Of a DNA stretch of 64,000 bases, positions 16,165 to 24,573 are shown in pieces. Location of the stretch: the NCBI RefSeq assembly GCF_023954305.1, contig NZ_JAMLIG010000002.1, positions 372,001-436,000 of the forward strand, given 5' to 3'. The DNA comes from Mesorhizobium sp. (GTDB taxonomy: Bacteria > Pseudomonadota > Alphaproteobacteria > Rhizobiales > Rhizobiaceae). The position numbers and the translations under genes are program-made. The notes below the pieces were generated by a model. That model was not told the DNA's origin, did no database searches, and was given only the letters and a program-made list of their open reading frames with translations. How positions within the stretch are numbered: position 1 is the first letter of the stretch; every line of letters begins with the position of its first letter.

Positions 16165-16896
16165 TCAACTGCCCCTGCCGACCAGGTCGTCCGCCAGCGC
16201 GTTCAGATCCGCGACCCTGAGGAAATCCTCATGCGCGCGCAAAAGGTTCATGCGCAGATTGTTGCGGATGTAGTCATAGTCGTGCTCGACGATATCCTTG
16301 TGGATGGGAAGCGCGGCGTGGATCAGCTTCGCCATCGGCTCGGCCACCTTGCGCACCGGCCGCGGCGGGCCGGCTTGGGTCGCATCGAGACGCTCGCCCA
16401 CGAGCGTGCGCGCTTCGTCCCAGAAATCGTCCGGTGCGCCGGCCGGCAGCGGATGGCGGGCGAACACCGACGCCGCTACCTCTTCGATCGCCGCTGGCAA
16501 CCGGCGCTGGCGCAGTCCCGCGGCCGGCCGGATCGCTCCCTCCAGCATCTCGGCCAGCATCGCGGCGGCGGGCGGAAAGCTCTGCCAGCAAGACGCTGTC
16601 AGCTTTTCACGGAACTCCTCTTCCGAAAAAAGCTTCTGCCAGTAGACGCCCGCCCTCACCCGACAGAACTCGACGACGCATTTCTGTGCCAGGAACGCCG
16701 ATCTCGAATCGAGGAAATCGGCGAGGTCCGCCGTGGTGGCAATCGGCGGATCCTTGCGGAAGACGGCGGATACGAGGTTGTCGAGGAAGCCCATTCGGCT
16801 CTTGTTCCTTGTTCGGACCGAGACTAGCGGTCGCAGCGCCTCGACGCCAGACACCCGCGCCTTGCCGGGGACGACCGATTCTAAAGTTGTATCCAC
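16165..16896 (-). CDS. Uncharacterised 243-residue protein
   Basis: The start is a GTG at 16896 with a perfect AGGAGG five bases upstream. An ATG 34 codons in (MGFLDNLVSAVFRKDPP) is the alternative. The predicted fold is all helical. There is no signal peptide or membrane segment and no domain I can name. Recurrent features are FLAQKCVVEFCRVRAGVYWQ in the middle and VRKVAEPMAKLIHAALPIHKDIVEHDYDYIRNNL near the end. It sits immediately upstream of the interrupted hemerythrin gene on the same strand and is divergent from the symporter pair. Confidence 0.8.
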   Translation of the reverse strand: MDTTLESVVPGKARVSGVEALRPLVSVRTRNKSRMGFLDNLVSAVFRKDPPIATTADLADFLDSRSAFLAQKCVVEFCRVRAGVYWQKLFSEEEFREKLTASCWQSFPPAAAMLAEMLEGAIRPAAGLRQRRLPAAIEEVAASVFARHPLPAGAPDDFWDEARTLVGERLDATQAGPPRPVRKVAEPMAKLIHAALPIHKDIVEHDYDYIRNNLRMNLLRAHEDFLRVADLNALADDLVGRGS

Positions 16897-17049
16897 ATCC
16901 GCCTCCTACAAGTGTTACCAAATTCCGAACGTCGGGCGAGTCCGCATGGAGTGGACACGTCAGGGGTGTGCGGGACACATGACCCGCAGGGTGGAGAATG
17001 AGACGGCGGCTTCTCTCAATGCCGCACCAGAAGGAGGAGGGAATGCGAA

Positions 17050-17304
17050 ATGGCAACGCCTGATCGCGTCAGTTACTGGACGAAGACCAGGAACCTCATG
17101 ATCGTCATGATGGCTCTGTGGGTGTTCTTCGGATACGTCGTCCACATGTTCGTGGGCTCGCTCAACAACATCGTCATCCTCGGCTTCCCGTTCGGCTACT
17201 ACATGGCCGCGCAGGGTTCGCTGATTGCCTTCGTGATCATGCTGTTCGTCTTCGCCAGGCGGCAGAATGCCATCGACGAAGAGCATGGCGTGGCCGAAGA
17301 CTGA
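17050..17304 (+). CDS. DUF4212 small subunit of a sodium/solute symporter
   Basis: An 84-residue membrane protein of the DUF4212 family with two transmembrane segments (LMIVMMALWVFFGYVVHMFV and AAQGSLIAFVIMLFVFARR). Members are encoded directly upstream of VC_2705-type acetate/solute symporters and are taken as their small subunit. That arrangement is seen here, with the large subunit starting 12 bp later. A GGAGGAGGG sequence precedes the ATG. Confidence 0.92.
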   Translation: MATPDRVSYWTKTRNLMIVMMALWVFFGYVVHMFVGSLNNIVILGFPFGYYMAAQGSLIAFVIMLFVFARRQNAIDEEHGVAED

Positions 17305-17316
17305 TCGGAGGGGATC

Positions 17317-19296
17317 ATGGCCAACACAACCGCAAGCGGAGGCGATTTCACCTCCAATCTCGGCCGCATCTACGGCATCTATACCGGCGGCTTCATTGCC
17401 TTCATCATCCTGATGGCGATCCTCAGCGCGATGGGCGTGCCCAACCGCATCATCGGCTACATGTTCGTGGGCTTCACGATCCTGATCTACGCCGTCATCG
17501 GCATTCTCTCCCGCACCATGCAGGTCGGCGAATACTATGTCGCCGGACGCCGCGTGCCTGCGATCTATAACGGCATGGCGACGGGCGCGGACTGGATGTC
17601 CGGCGCCTCCTTCGTCGGCATGGCCGGCACGCTCTACGCGCTCGGCTATGACGGCCTCGCCTTCGTGCTCGGCTGGACGGGCGGCTATGTGCTGGTCGCG
17701 GTGCTGGTGGCGCCGTTCCTGCGCAAGTTCGGCGCCTATACGGTTCCGGACTTCCTGTCGGCCCGCTACGGCGGCAATCTCGCCCGCTTCATCGGCGTGA
17801 TCGTGCTGTTCTCGTGCTCGTTCACCTATGTCGTCGCGCAGATCTATGCGACCGGCATCATCTCGGCCCGCTTCCTCGGTCTCGACTTCAACGTCGCGGT
17901 CTACGTGGGTCTGGCCGGTATTCTCGTCTGCTCGATGCTCGGCGGCATGCGCGCCGTCACCTGGACGCAGGTCGCCCAGTACATCGTGCTCATCATCGCC
18001 TACCTGATCCCAGCGATCTGGATGTCGACGGTGAAGACCGGCATCCCGATCCCGCAGCTCATGCAAGGCCAGGCGCTGCAGGGCATCGCGGCGTTGGAAC
18101 AGGCCCAGGGCATCGCCGTCGGCCATGCGACACCGTTCGCGCATGGCGGCTACAATGCGCTGAACTACTTCCTGCTTATCCTCTGCCTCATGGTCGGAAC
18201 GGCGTCGCTGCCTCACGTCCTGATGCGCTACTTCACCACCCCGTCGGTGCGTGAGGCGCGTGTCTCGGTCGCCTGGTCGCTGCTGTTCATCTTCATCCTC
18301 TACTTCACGGCGCCGGCTTACGCTGCCTTCGCGAAGTGGACGATGCTCGACCTCGTTGCCTCCGGCCTCACCCCGGACAACATCGCCGAGAAGGCAGGCT
18401 GGATGTTCCGCTGGGCGGCGGCCGACAACGCGCTGGTGCAGATTTGCGGCAAAGCCGCAGTTGACGCGGCAGCCGTCGCGGCGGCGTGCGCCGAGCAGGG
18501 CGTGACCAATATCGCCTTCTCCAACATCAACCTTAACGCCGACATGATCGTGCTGGCGACCCCGGAAATGGCGGGCATGCCCTACGTCATCTCCGGTCTC
18601 GTCGCGGCCGGTGGTCTTGCCGCTGCTCTGTCCACCGCGGACGGCCTGCTGCTCGCCATCGCCAACGCGCTCAGCCACGACATCTACTACAAGATGATCG
18701 ATCAGAACGCGCCGACGGCACGTCGTCTCGTCGTTTCCCGCATCCTTCTCGTGATCGTGGCGATCATGGCGGCCTACGTCGCGTCGACCAAGCCGGCGGA
18801 CATCCTGGCGATGGTCTCCTGGGCCTTCTCGCTGGCCGCCGCGGGCCTCTTCCCGGCGCTGGTTCTCGGCGTCTGGTGGAAGCGCACCAACTCGGCGGGA
18901 GCGATTGCCGGCATGATCGCGGGCTTCGGCCTCTGCATGTATTACCTGCTCGGCACCCGCTACGGCGCCGTCGGGTTCTACGAAATGTGGAGCGGGCTCT
19001 CGACGGCTTCGGCCGAGGCGGTCCAGAAGTTCGCCGATCTGAAGGCGGCCTGGGAAGCTGCGGCTCCGGACGCCAAGGCGGCGGCCTGGACGGCGCTCGA
19101 CAAGCATGCGCAGACGATCGCCAGCTGGTGGGGCGTGAAGAACCTCTCGGCGGCCGCCTTCGGCCTTCCGGTCGGCTTCGTGGTCATGATCGTCGTCAGC
19201 CTGCTGACGAAGGCTCCCTCGCAGCAGATGCAGGATTTCATCGAGGAAATCCGCGTGCCGCGCGGCAAGACCGTGATGGAAGAAAAGACCGCCTGA
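17317..19296 (+). CDS. Sodium:solute symporter (VC_2705/ActP-like)
   Basis: A 659-residue SSS-family symporter with about 13-14 transmembrane helices, closest in layout to the acetate permease-like VC_2705 family. YYVAGRRVPAIYNGMATGADWMSGASF is the sodium-site start of the transport core. VLMRYFTTPSVREARVSVAW and ALSTADGLLLAIANALSHDIYYK are family motifs. An extra segment between helices around residues 365-405 includes CGKAAVDAAAVAAACAEQG, and a long Ala-rich loop lies near residues 570-600. The likely substrate is acetate or another short carboxylate; the specificity is inferred. It is coupled to the DUF4212 gene and closed by a terminator. Confidence 0.93.
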   Translation: MANTTASGGDFTSNLGRIYGIYTGGFIAFIILMAILSAMGVPNRIIGYMFVGFTILIYAVIGILSRTMQVGEYYVAGRRVPAIYNGMATGADWMSGASFVGMAGTLYALGYDGLAFVLGWTGGYVLVAVLVAPFLRKFGAYTVPDFLSARYGGNLARFIGVIVLFSCSFTYVVAQIYATGIISARFLGLDFNVAVYVGLAGILVCSMLGGMRAVTWTQVAQYIVLIIAYLIPAIWMSTVKTGIPIPQLMQGQALQGIAALEQAQGIAVGHATPFAHGGYNALNYFLLILCLMVGTASLPHVLMRYFTTPSVREARVSVAWSLLFIFILYFTAPAYAAFAKWTMLDLVASGLTPDNIAEKAGWMFRWAAADNALVQICGKAAVDAAAVAAACAEQGVTNIAFSNINLNADMIVLATPEMAGMPYVISGLVAAGGLAAALSTADGLLLAIANALSHDIYYKMIDQNAPTARRLVVSRILLVIVAIMAAYVASTKPADILAMVSWAFSLAAAGLFPALVLGVWWKRTNSAGAIAGMIAGFGLCMYYLLGTRYGAVGFYEMWSGLSTASAEAVQKFADLKAAWEAAAPDAKAAAWTALDKHAQTIASWWGVKNLSAAAFGLPVGFVVMIVVSLLTKAPSQQMQDFIEEIRVPRGKTVMEEKTA

Positions 19297-19320
19297 TCCG
19301 GCAGTCTGCGACAAAACAGG

Positions 19321-19352
19321 GCGGGGTCCGGCGACGGACCCCGCTTTCTTTT
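19321..19352 (+). terminator. Rho-independent terminator of the symporter operon
   Basis: Perfect 10-bp stem (19321-19330 with 19335-19344), GCGA loop, then TTTCTTTT. It lies 24 bp after the symporter stop. Confidence 0.92.
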
Positions 19353-19396
19353 CACGAACATCGCTGCGATAAGTGCGGCATCTCGGAAAGCGGCCC

Positions 19397-19699
19397 ATGA
19401 GCGACTTCTGGACCTACTGGTATATCCACATACCGAACTTCATCTTGGCTGCGGTCGCCTACACGCTCATCGGGCGCTTCGTTCTAGGGCTTTTCGTTCC
19501 GGAGAATTGGGACAATTACATCTGGCGGTTCTTCCGGCTGATCACCGACCCCTTCGTGCGCCTCGTCCGGGCGATAACCCCAAGCGCGATCGCCGGGCCG
19601 GCCATCGTCGTGCTCGCCTATCTGTGGGTGATGGCAGTCCGCTTCGTTTTCCTCGCGACGATGATCAATCTCGGCCTCGCGCCGACCGTGGGAGCGTGA
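19397..19699 (+). CDS. YggT-like membrane protein
   Basis: A 100-residue membrane protein with two hydrophobic segments (IPNFILAAVAYTLIGRFVLG and AIAGPAIVVLAYLWVMAVRF) separated by RFFRLITDPFVRLVRAITP. This resembles the YggT family, in which a helix pair brackets a conserved TDP/PxxxxxR loop. GGAAAG stands six bases before the ATG. It is followed after 2 bp by another small membrane protein, so the two form an operon. Function is unknown; YggT proteins have been linked to osmotic or cell-envelope roles only loosely. Confidence 0.75.
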   Translation: MSDFWTYWYIHIPNFILAAVAYTLIGRFVLGLFVPENWDNYIWRFFRLITDPFVRLVRAITPSAIAGPAIVVLAYLWVMAVRFVFLATMINLGLAPTVGA

Positions 19700-19701
19700 C
19701 C

Positions 19702-20022
19702 ATGGACCGCAACGTGCTCGTGCCGGTCATGGCACTGTCGATCCTCAACGGCATCTTTTCGCCCTTCATGCTGATCGTCTATCTGGCCAACTGGTTCTGG
19801 TATCCCGGCACGTTCCTGCCGGCGGCTCCCGAGATCATCGCGATGCTGAGCTCGATCATCTTCGCGACGCTGACCCTGATGGTGTCCGGCGTGCCGGCGG
19901 CGCTCTACGAACGCGCCAAAGGACCTGAGGGCGGCGCTGTCGCCGGCCTGATATGGATCGCCGCGGCCGCCATCCTGACGCTGCCGGCCATTCCCAACGC
20001 GCTGAAGGGGCTAGGCTTCTAA
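19702..20022 (+). CDS. Small three-helix membrane protein
   Basis: A 106-residue integral membrane protein with three predicted helices (MALSILNGIFSPFMLIVYLA, IIAMLSSIIFATLTLMVSGV, AGLIWIAAAAILTLPAIPNA). The ATG at 19702 is 2 bp after the previous stop. No family was recognised. The cytosolic loop ALYERAKGPEGG resembles one often seen in small alphaproteobacterial membrane proteins. The stop codon overlaps that of the convergent ATP12 gene by 3 bp. Confidence 0.75.
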   Translation: MDRNVLVPVMALSILNGIFSPFMLIVYLANWFWYPGTFLPAAPEIIAMLSSIIFATLTLMVSGVPAALYERAKGPEGGAVAGLIWIAAAAILTLPAIPNALKGLGF

Positions 20023-20807
20023 AGCAAGGCCGAGATTACGCGCGCCGCAGCCAGCATGTCCGCCTTGCGGAACGCGCGGCGGGCTTGCGCCTCCGCATCA
20101 GTGCCCCACTGCTCGATGTTCCAGTCCTCGTCGACATGGGCGGCATTCCACGCCGCGTCGGCCCCAAGGGCACCCGCGTCCACCGCCAGCGCCAGCAGCG
20201 CCGATCCGGTGAGCGTGGTCATCACGTGCATTGCCGCGAAGCGCAGCGGTTCGCCGCGCGAGGCGACATGGCGGCGCACCGCCTCGATGGATCCGGCCGG
20301 CTGCGCCACGTGCATCACGCCTTCGGCGAGAATGAACCGGGCCCCGATCTCCCGACGGGCCCAATCGAGCACCGGGTCCCATGCCGCCGCCTGCCGCTCG
20401 ACGAGCGCCTGCGGAGAGTCGGCGCGATAGAGGAGAAGGTCGGTGCCCGCATATTTGACGATGTCTTCGGCCACCGCCTGCGGCTCTTTCGCGACGCCGT
20501 CGACAGCGGAATTGGCGATGCGCGTCACCGGCATCTTGACCGGATCGATCTCGCTCTCCTGGGCGGCGAACTCGTCCGCGACGAGACGTGCCACCTCTTC
20601 GGTCGGCAGGATCAGGAGTGCGCGCCCTGGGGTCCTGACCGGCTTGCCGTCCAGGAGGACAGCGTAGCCTCCCTCGCGCTCGCCGACCGAGACCTGGTCG
20701 TAGAAGCGTTTCGGCAAGGGCATTTTTGACTGGATCTGCGCCCGGCGAATGGGGTCCGGATCCGAGAGCAGACGCCCGGCTTCGAGATCTTCGAGAATAT
20801 CGCGCAT
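20019..20807 (-). CDS. ATP12-family F1-ATPase assembly chaperone
   Basis: A 262-residue ATP12 protein. In mitochondria Atp12 binds the F1 alpha subunit during assembly; alphaproteobacteria carry the homologue. Family features are KRFYDQVSVGEREGGYAVLLDGKPVRTPGR, DEFAAQESEIDPVKMPVTRI and DLLLYRADSPQALVERQAAAWDPVLDW, and a C-terminal HVDEDWNIEQWGTDAEAQAR. GGAAA precedes the ATG at 20807. It lies 13 bp downstream of the DMT transporter gene on the same strand. Confidence 0.93.
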   Translation of the reverse strand: MRDILEDLEAGRLLSDPDPIRRAQIQSKMPLPKRFYDQVSVGEREGGYAVLLDGKPVRTPGRALLILPTEEVARLVADEFAAQESEIDPVKMPVTRIANSAVDGVAKEPQAVAEDIVKYAGTDLLLYRADSPQALVERQAAAWDPVLDWARREIGARFILAEGVMHVAQPAGSIEAVRRHVASRGEPLRFAAMHVMTTLTGSALLALAVDAGALGADAAWNAAHVDEDWNIEQWGTDAEAQARRAFRKADMLAAARVISALL

Positions 20808-20820
20808 GGTTCGGTTTCCG

Positions 20821-21744
20821 TCAGCTTCCGGCCGCCGAGGGCCGCGGCCGGTTCACGATCACGAGTCCGGCCGCGATCATGCCAAGCGCCAGCAGCAGCC
20901 GGAGGGTCAAGGGCTCGCCGAGGACGAGCGCGCCCATCAGAACGCCGAATGCTGGCGTGAGAAAGGCAAAGCTCGAGAGGCCCGACGCGGGATAGTGCCG
21001 CACCAGCCAGAACCAGAGCAGATAGGTGAAGGCGGAAACGAAGACTGCCTGGAACAGCAGCGTCCCGGTCGCCAGCGCCGTCACCTCGCGAAAAGCCGGT
21101 CCGCTGACGGCCAGAAGCGGGACCGTGACCAGCGCCGAGACCGCAAGCTGGTAGAGCAGCACCTTCTCCGCTCCCGCCGTCGCCAGCCGGCTGGCCTTGA
21201 TGACGATGATCGTCGCTGCCCACAGGATGCCGGCGCCGAGACACATCAGATCGCCGATCCAGCCATGCGGACCCGTCAGGCTCAGCTCGTCCGAGAAGAT
21301 GATCGCGACGCCGGCGAAAGCGAGCACGAGACCTCCGACCTTGCCAAGATCCATCCGCTCGCCGAGCAGGAAATGCCCGCCCAGGAGCACCCAGAAGGGC
21401 ATGGTGTTGGTCATCAGCGCGCTGCGGGCGACGCTCGTATAGTCCAACCCCTTGAAGATCAGCAGGAACTCGAGGCCGAACAGCGCGCCCGCCGCGATCC
21501 CCGCCCACAGCGTCCCGTCTCGCGCGAACAACGGAATGCCGCGTATGACGCACCATACCCAGACGAGCGCCGCGGCGATGGCAGAGCGCACGAGAGTCAG
21601 GAAGACCGGATCGAAACCGGTGTTTGCGATCTTGGCGGCGACGCCGTTGAGGCCCCACGAGAAGGTGAGGAAGACCATCAGGCCGACCGCAAGCCCGTCG
21701 AGCGCGGCGGGCCGCGCGGTGGTCGTCGCGGAGCGCACACTCAC
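20821..21744 (-). CDS. EamA/DMT-family transporter
   Basis: A 307-residue protein with ten hydrophobic helices arranged as two EamA repeats (FSWGLNGVAAKIANTG in the first, AGILWAATIIVIKASR in the second). It is typical of drug/metabolite exporters with unknown substrate. The start is a GTG at 21744 that overlaps the stop of the pseudouridine synthase gene (GTGA), so translation is coupled. The order on the minus strand is crcB, rluC-like, this gene, ATP12. Confidence 0.9.
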   Translation of the reverse strand: MSVRSATTTARPAALDGLAVGLMVFLTFSWGLNGVAAKIANTGFDPVFLTLVRSAIAAALVWVWCVIRGIPLFARDGTLWAGIAAGALFGLEFLLIFKGLDYTSVARSALMTNTMPFWVLLGGHFLLGERMDLGKVGGLVLAFAGVAIIFSDELSLTGPHGWIGDLMCLGAGILWAATIIVIKASRLATAGAEKVLLYQLAVSALVTVPLLAVSGPAFREVTALATGTLLFQAVFVSAFTYLLWFWLVRHYPASGLSSFAFLTPAFGVLMGALVLGEPLTLRLLLALGMIAAGLVIVNRPRPSAAGS

Positions 21745-22718
21745 TCCGCGCTCGCCTCATCGAAGCCGAGCAGGTTCCAAGCCTGTACCATATGCGGGGG
21801 CAGCGGCGCGGTCACGTCGATCTGGCCACGGTCGGGGTGGGGGATGACGATGCGCCTTGCGTGGAGATGCAGGCGGTTCTGCAGGCCTCCCGGGAAGTCC
21901 CAATTGGTGTCCGCCTCGAAATATTTCGGGTCGCCGATGATCGGGCAGCCGATCGACGCCGCATGCACGCGCAGCTGGTGCGTGCGGCCGGTATAGGGCT
22001 CCATCTCCAGCCAGGTCAGCGCCTGCGCCGCCTGCTCGACGATGCGATAGTAGGACACCGCGTGGTCGGCGCCCTTCTCGCCATGCTTGGCGATGCGCAT
22101 GCGGTCGCCGTCCGGCGTCGCCTCCTTCACCAGCCACGACGATATCTTGTCCTCGCGCTTCGGCGGCACGCCTTTCACCAGCGCCCAGTAGGTCTTCTTG
22201 GTTTCGCGGGCGCGGAACGCTTCCGCGAGCTTCATCGCGGCAAGCCGCGTGCGCGCCACGACCAGCACGCCCGACGTATCGCGGTCGAGCCGATGGACGA
22301 GACGCGGCTTCTCGCCCTTCTTGTTGCGCCAGGCCTCCAGCATGTCGTCGACATGCCGCGACACACCCGATCCGCCCTGCACCGCCAGCCCCGCCGGCTT
22401 GTTGAAGACGAACACCTTGTCGTCCTCGTAGAGCAGCATCTTGGCAAGAACGTCGCCGTCGTCCTGCCCGCGGATGGTCTTGGCGGTCAGAGGCGCGCCG
22501 TCCTTGCGGTCGATGTCGAGCGGCGGCACCCGCACCAGTTGGCCGGGCTCGACGCGCGTGTCGGCCTTGACGCGGCCGCCGTCGACGCGGATCTGGCCGG
22601 AGCGCAAGAGCTTTTGCAGATGGCCGAAGCCGAGACCCGGATAATGCGACTTGAACCAGCGATCGAGCCGCATGCCCGCTTCGCCGGCTTCCACCGCGAT
22701 CTGTTCGACGCCTGCCAT
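21741..22718 (-). CDS. RluC/RluD-family 23S rRNA pseudouridine synthase
   Basis: A 325-residue enzyme with an N-terminal S4 RNA-binding domain (GMRLDRWFKSHYPGLGFGHLQKLLRSGQIRV, residues about 14-60) and an RsuA/RluA-type catalytic domain. HRLDRDTSGVLVVAR holds the catalytic Asp, and EPYTGRTHQLRVHAASIGCPIIGD is the second signature. The ATG at 22718 fits the family start. It most resembles RluC, which modifies 23S rRNA positions 955/2504/2580 in E. coli. Which sites are modified here is inference. Confidence 0.9.
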   Translation of the reverse strand: MAGVEQIAVEAGEAGMRLDRWFKSHYPGLGFGHLQKLLRSGQIRVDGGRVKADTRVEPGQLVRVPPLDIDRKDGAPLTAKTIRGQDDGDVLAKMLLYEDDKVFVFNKPAGLAVQGGSGVSRHVDDMLEAWRNKKGEKPRLVHRLDRDTSGVLVVARTRLAAMKLAEAFRARETKKTYWALVKGVPPKREDKISSWLVKEATPDGDRMRIAKHGEKGADHAVSYYRIVEQAAQALTWLEMEPYTGRTHQLRVHAASIGCPIIGDPKYFEADTNWDFPGGLQNRLHLHARRIVIPHPDRGQIDVTAPLPPHMVQAWNLLGFDEASAE

Positions 22719-22752
22719 TGATCCGAATTCCGTTAAGCCCGGCGCAATAGCA

Positions 22753-23130
22753 TCAGGCGAGGCTTCTTGCGAGCCACAATCCGGCAAAGATGGCCGTCAG
22801 CGTGCCGACCAGGGTCGCGCCGACATAAAGTGCAGCCAATTGATGCGCGCCGCGCTCCCACAGCACGGCTGCGTCGAGCGAAAAGGCGGAGAAGGTGGTG
22901 AAGCCCCCCAGGATGCCGGTCGCCAGGAACAGCCGCATCTCCTGGCTTGCGCCGAACTTCCGCGCGATCAGTTCGATCATCACGCCCATGGCGAAACAAC
23001 CGGCCAGGTTGACGAAGATCGTGCCCCACGGAAAAGCCGGGCCGAACCAGCGCAGCGATGCCATGTTGACGAGGTGCCGGAACGACGACCCGATGGCGCC
23101 GCCCGCGGCGACGAGGAGGAAATGTTTCAT
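22753..23130 (-). CDS. crcB: Fluoride-specific ion channel FluC/CrcB
   Basis: A 125-residue four-helix protein of the CrcB/FluC family, a dual-topology dimeric fluoride exporter. GGAIGSSFRHLVN at the start, GTIFVNLAGCFAMG (the polar-track Asn) and GILGGFTTFSAFSLD (the Phe box and the central sodium site) are all present. The ATG at 23130 gives the standard length. No clear ribosome site precedes it. The upstream region was checked for a fluoride riboswitch and none could be supported. Confidence 0.95.
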   Translation of the reverse strand: MKHFLLVAAGGAIGSSFRHLVNMASLRWFGPAFPWGTIFVNLAGCFAMGVMIELIARKFGASQEMRLFLATGILGGFTTFSAFSLDAAVLWERGAHQLAALYVGATLVGTLTAIFAGLWLARSLA

Positions 23131-23422
23131 GGAAGTGTTTTTGCGGTGGCGCGCGGGGCGCGTCAATCGGCGCTGATGGTGTTGACAGCTCTGCATCGCT
23201 CCATTCACTGCCGGCCCGGCGGTCCATCGGACCTTGAGCAGTCTCTCATACGGAACGCTTCTGCGCACCTCGCGTCATGAAAACTTGCGTCATGCGGGAC
23301 AATACTCGGCGCAACTCTGCCCCGGCCTGATATCTCGATGACCTGAAGAATAGATATGACAGACCCTTGCATTTACCTTGCGAGAGGTTTCGCCTAAGCT
23401 TCCTGCAATCGGGAGCTGCATC

Positions 23423-24535
23423 ATGTCCGCGCTCAAAGCGTTCCTCGCCATTCCCGCAATCCTTGCCCTGGTCCTTTTCATGGGCCTGGCATGGCTCGGC
23501 GGAGGGCTGCATCGGGAGGTTCTGGCGGCTGTGCCAACGCTGGCGTCCAAGGTGGCCTCGCTCGACGTTGCGGCGACCAAGGCAAGAACCAAGGCGCAGG
23601 CGGATTGCCCCGAAAGCGTCGAGCCGTCCTCCATTTGTCGCGCGAGCCGCGAACAGAGCGCCACGGCGGCGGCGGCCCTCGCCGCCGCGCGAAGCGAGGC
23701 TTTGGGCCTAAAGGTCGCACTCGCCTCGCGGATGACTGTCCTTGCCGTGATGGTTGCCGTCCAGCTCGCCATTGTCGTCTCCGTCGCGCTTGGCGTGGCG
23801 ATCTATGTCGCCGGAAGACCCAACCCGAAGGCGCCATTCTATCGCCTGCGTCGTTCCGGCTTGGCGGTGATCGGTATCGTGACGGTCGTCGCCTGCCTTG
23901 CGGCACTTGCCGGCTTCGACACCTGGCCGTATCCCGCGACCGCTGCTGTGGTCGAGCGGATCGCACAGGAAGGCCTGTCCGGAACCGGGTTTTCCGGTCT
24001 GTCTACGCTGGCCTCGGTCGGCTTCTCGCTCTTCCTCGCCGCGCTCGCTGCCGTGACCCTTGCCGCAGCCTTGCTCGCAGCGACCGCCGTTCCGGACACG
24101 AAGCTGGCCGCGCCGATCGAGGACGATCTCGAGAAAGCGACGCTTGCGCGGCGCCGGGCCCTGCTCACCGGCCTGCTCGCCCTCGCATCGGCCTGTTTCC
24201 TGGTCACGATGGATCTGGCGAAGCGTATCGGCGAACTGCCCGCGCTCATGTTGCCTGCGGGCGACACGACGAAAGCGGCGCGCGAGATGCTTGCCGCACT
24301 CGCCGATTCGACCGCTTTGTTCTGGGGGATCGGCCTGTCCCTCCTGCTCGCTGCGATTTTCGTGCCGCCGGCGGCCTATCTCCTCGACCGCGAAGCGGAG
24401 AAGGACGGGCCGCCCGGGACGTCGACAAAGACCGTCTTCGACATCCTCGGCGACAGTCTGGTGAAAAAGATCCTGACTTTGCTTCTGGTGGTCGCGCCGG
24501 CCGTCTTCCCGCTCTTCGCCAAGATCGCCGGCTGA
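23423..24535 (+). CDS. Uncharacterised multi-spanning membrane protein
   Basis: A 370-residue membrane protein with about seven predicted helices: one at the N-terminus (FLAIPAILALVLFMGLAWLG), a periplasmic loop with two Cys (DCPESV, SICRAS), then a cluster of helices and a terminal one. GGGAG stands before the ATG at 23423. I recognise no family. It stands alone, convergent with rarA, and its stop is only 4 bp from a perfect palindrome (24539-24573) shared with a repeat elsewhere in the window. Confidence 0.75.
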   Translation: MSALKAFLAIPAILALVLFMGLAWLGGGLHREVLAAVPTLASKVASLDVAATKARTKAQADCPESVEPSSICRASREQSATAAAALAAARSEALGLKVALASRMTVLAVMVAVQLAIVVSVALGVAIYVAGRPNPKAPFYRLRRSGLAVIGIVTVVACLAALAGFDTWPYPATAAVVERIAQEGLSGTGFSGLSTLASVGFSLFLAALAAVTLAAALLAATAVPDTKLAAPIEDDLEKATLARRRALLTGLLALASACFLVTMDLAKRIGELPALMLPAGDTTKAAREMLAALADSTALFWGIGLSLLLAAIFVPPAAYLLDREAEKDGPPGTSTKTVFDILGDSLVKKILTLLLVVAPAVFPLFAKIAG

Positions 24536-24538
24536 TTG

Positions 24539-24573
24539 CTAGACCGTTTCATGGTTAGATGGAAACGGTCTAG
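24539..24573. repeat. 33-bp solo palindrome of the TAGACCGTTTC repeat family
   Basis: Inverted 12-bp arms CTAGACCGTTTC (24539-24550) and its complement (24562-24573) flank the spacer ATGGTTAGATG. The core from TA to TA is 33 bp. The first 28 bases are nearly identical to the terminal inverted repeats of the 350-bp element at 47714-48063. It lies between two convergent genes. On the minus strand its TAG (24572-24570) is the rarA stop codon. It could act as a bidirectional hairpin terminator, but no T-run follows. Confidence 0.85.

Noticed and set aside
16960..19398. 812-codon open frame on the minus strand opposite the symporter genes
   Set aside because: His/Arg/Asp-rich composition is typical of antisense frames in GC-rich DNA; the plus-strand DUF4212 and symporter genes explain the region.
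23131..23422. Possible fluoride riboswitch before crcB
   Set aside because: A GGTCCGATGGACCGCC stretch on the minus strand vaguely recalls the motif, but the conserved pairing and the later CUGAUGG-type segment are missing.
23246..23512. 88-codon minus-strand frame between crcB and the membrane protein gene
   Set aside because: Composition and position antisense to the start of the 23423 gene indicate a shadow frame.
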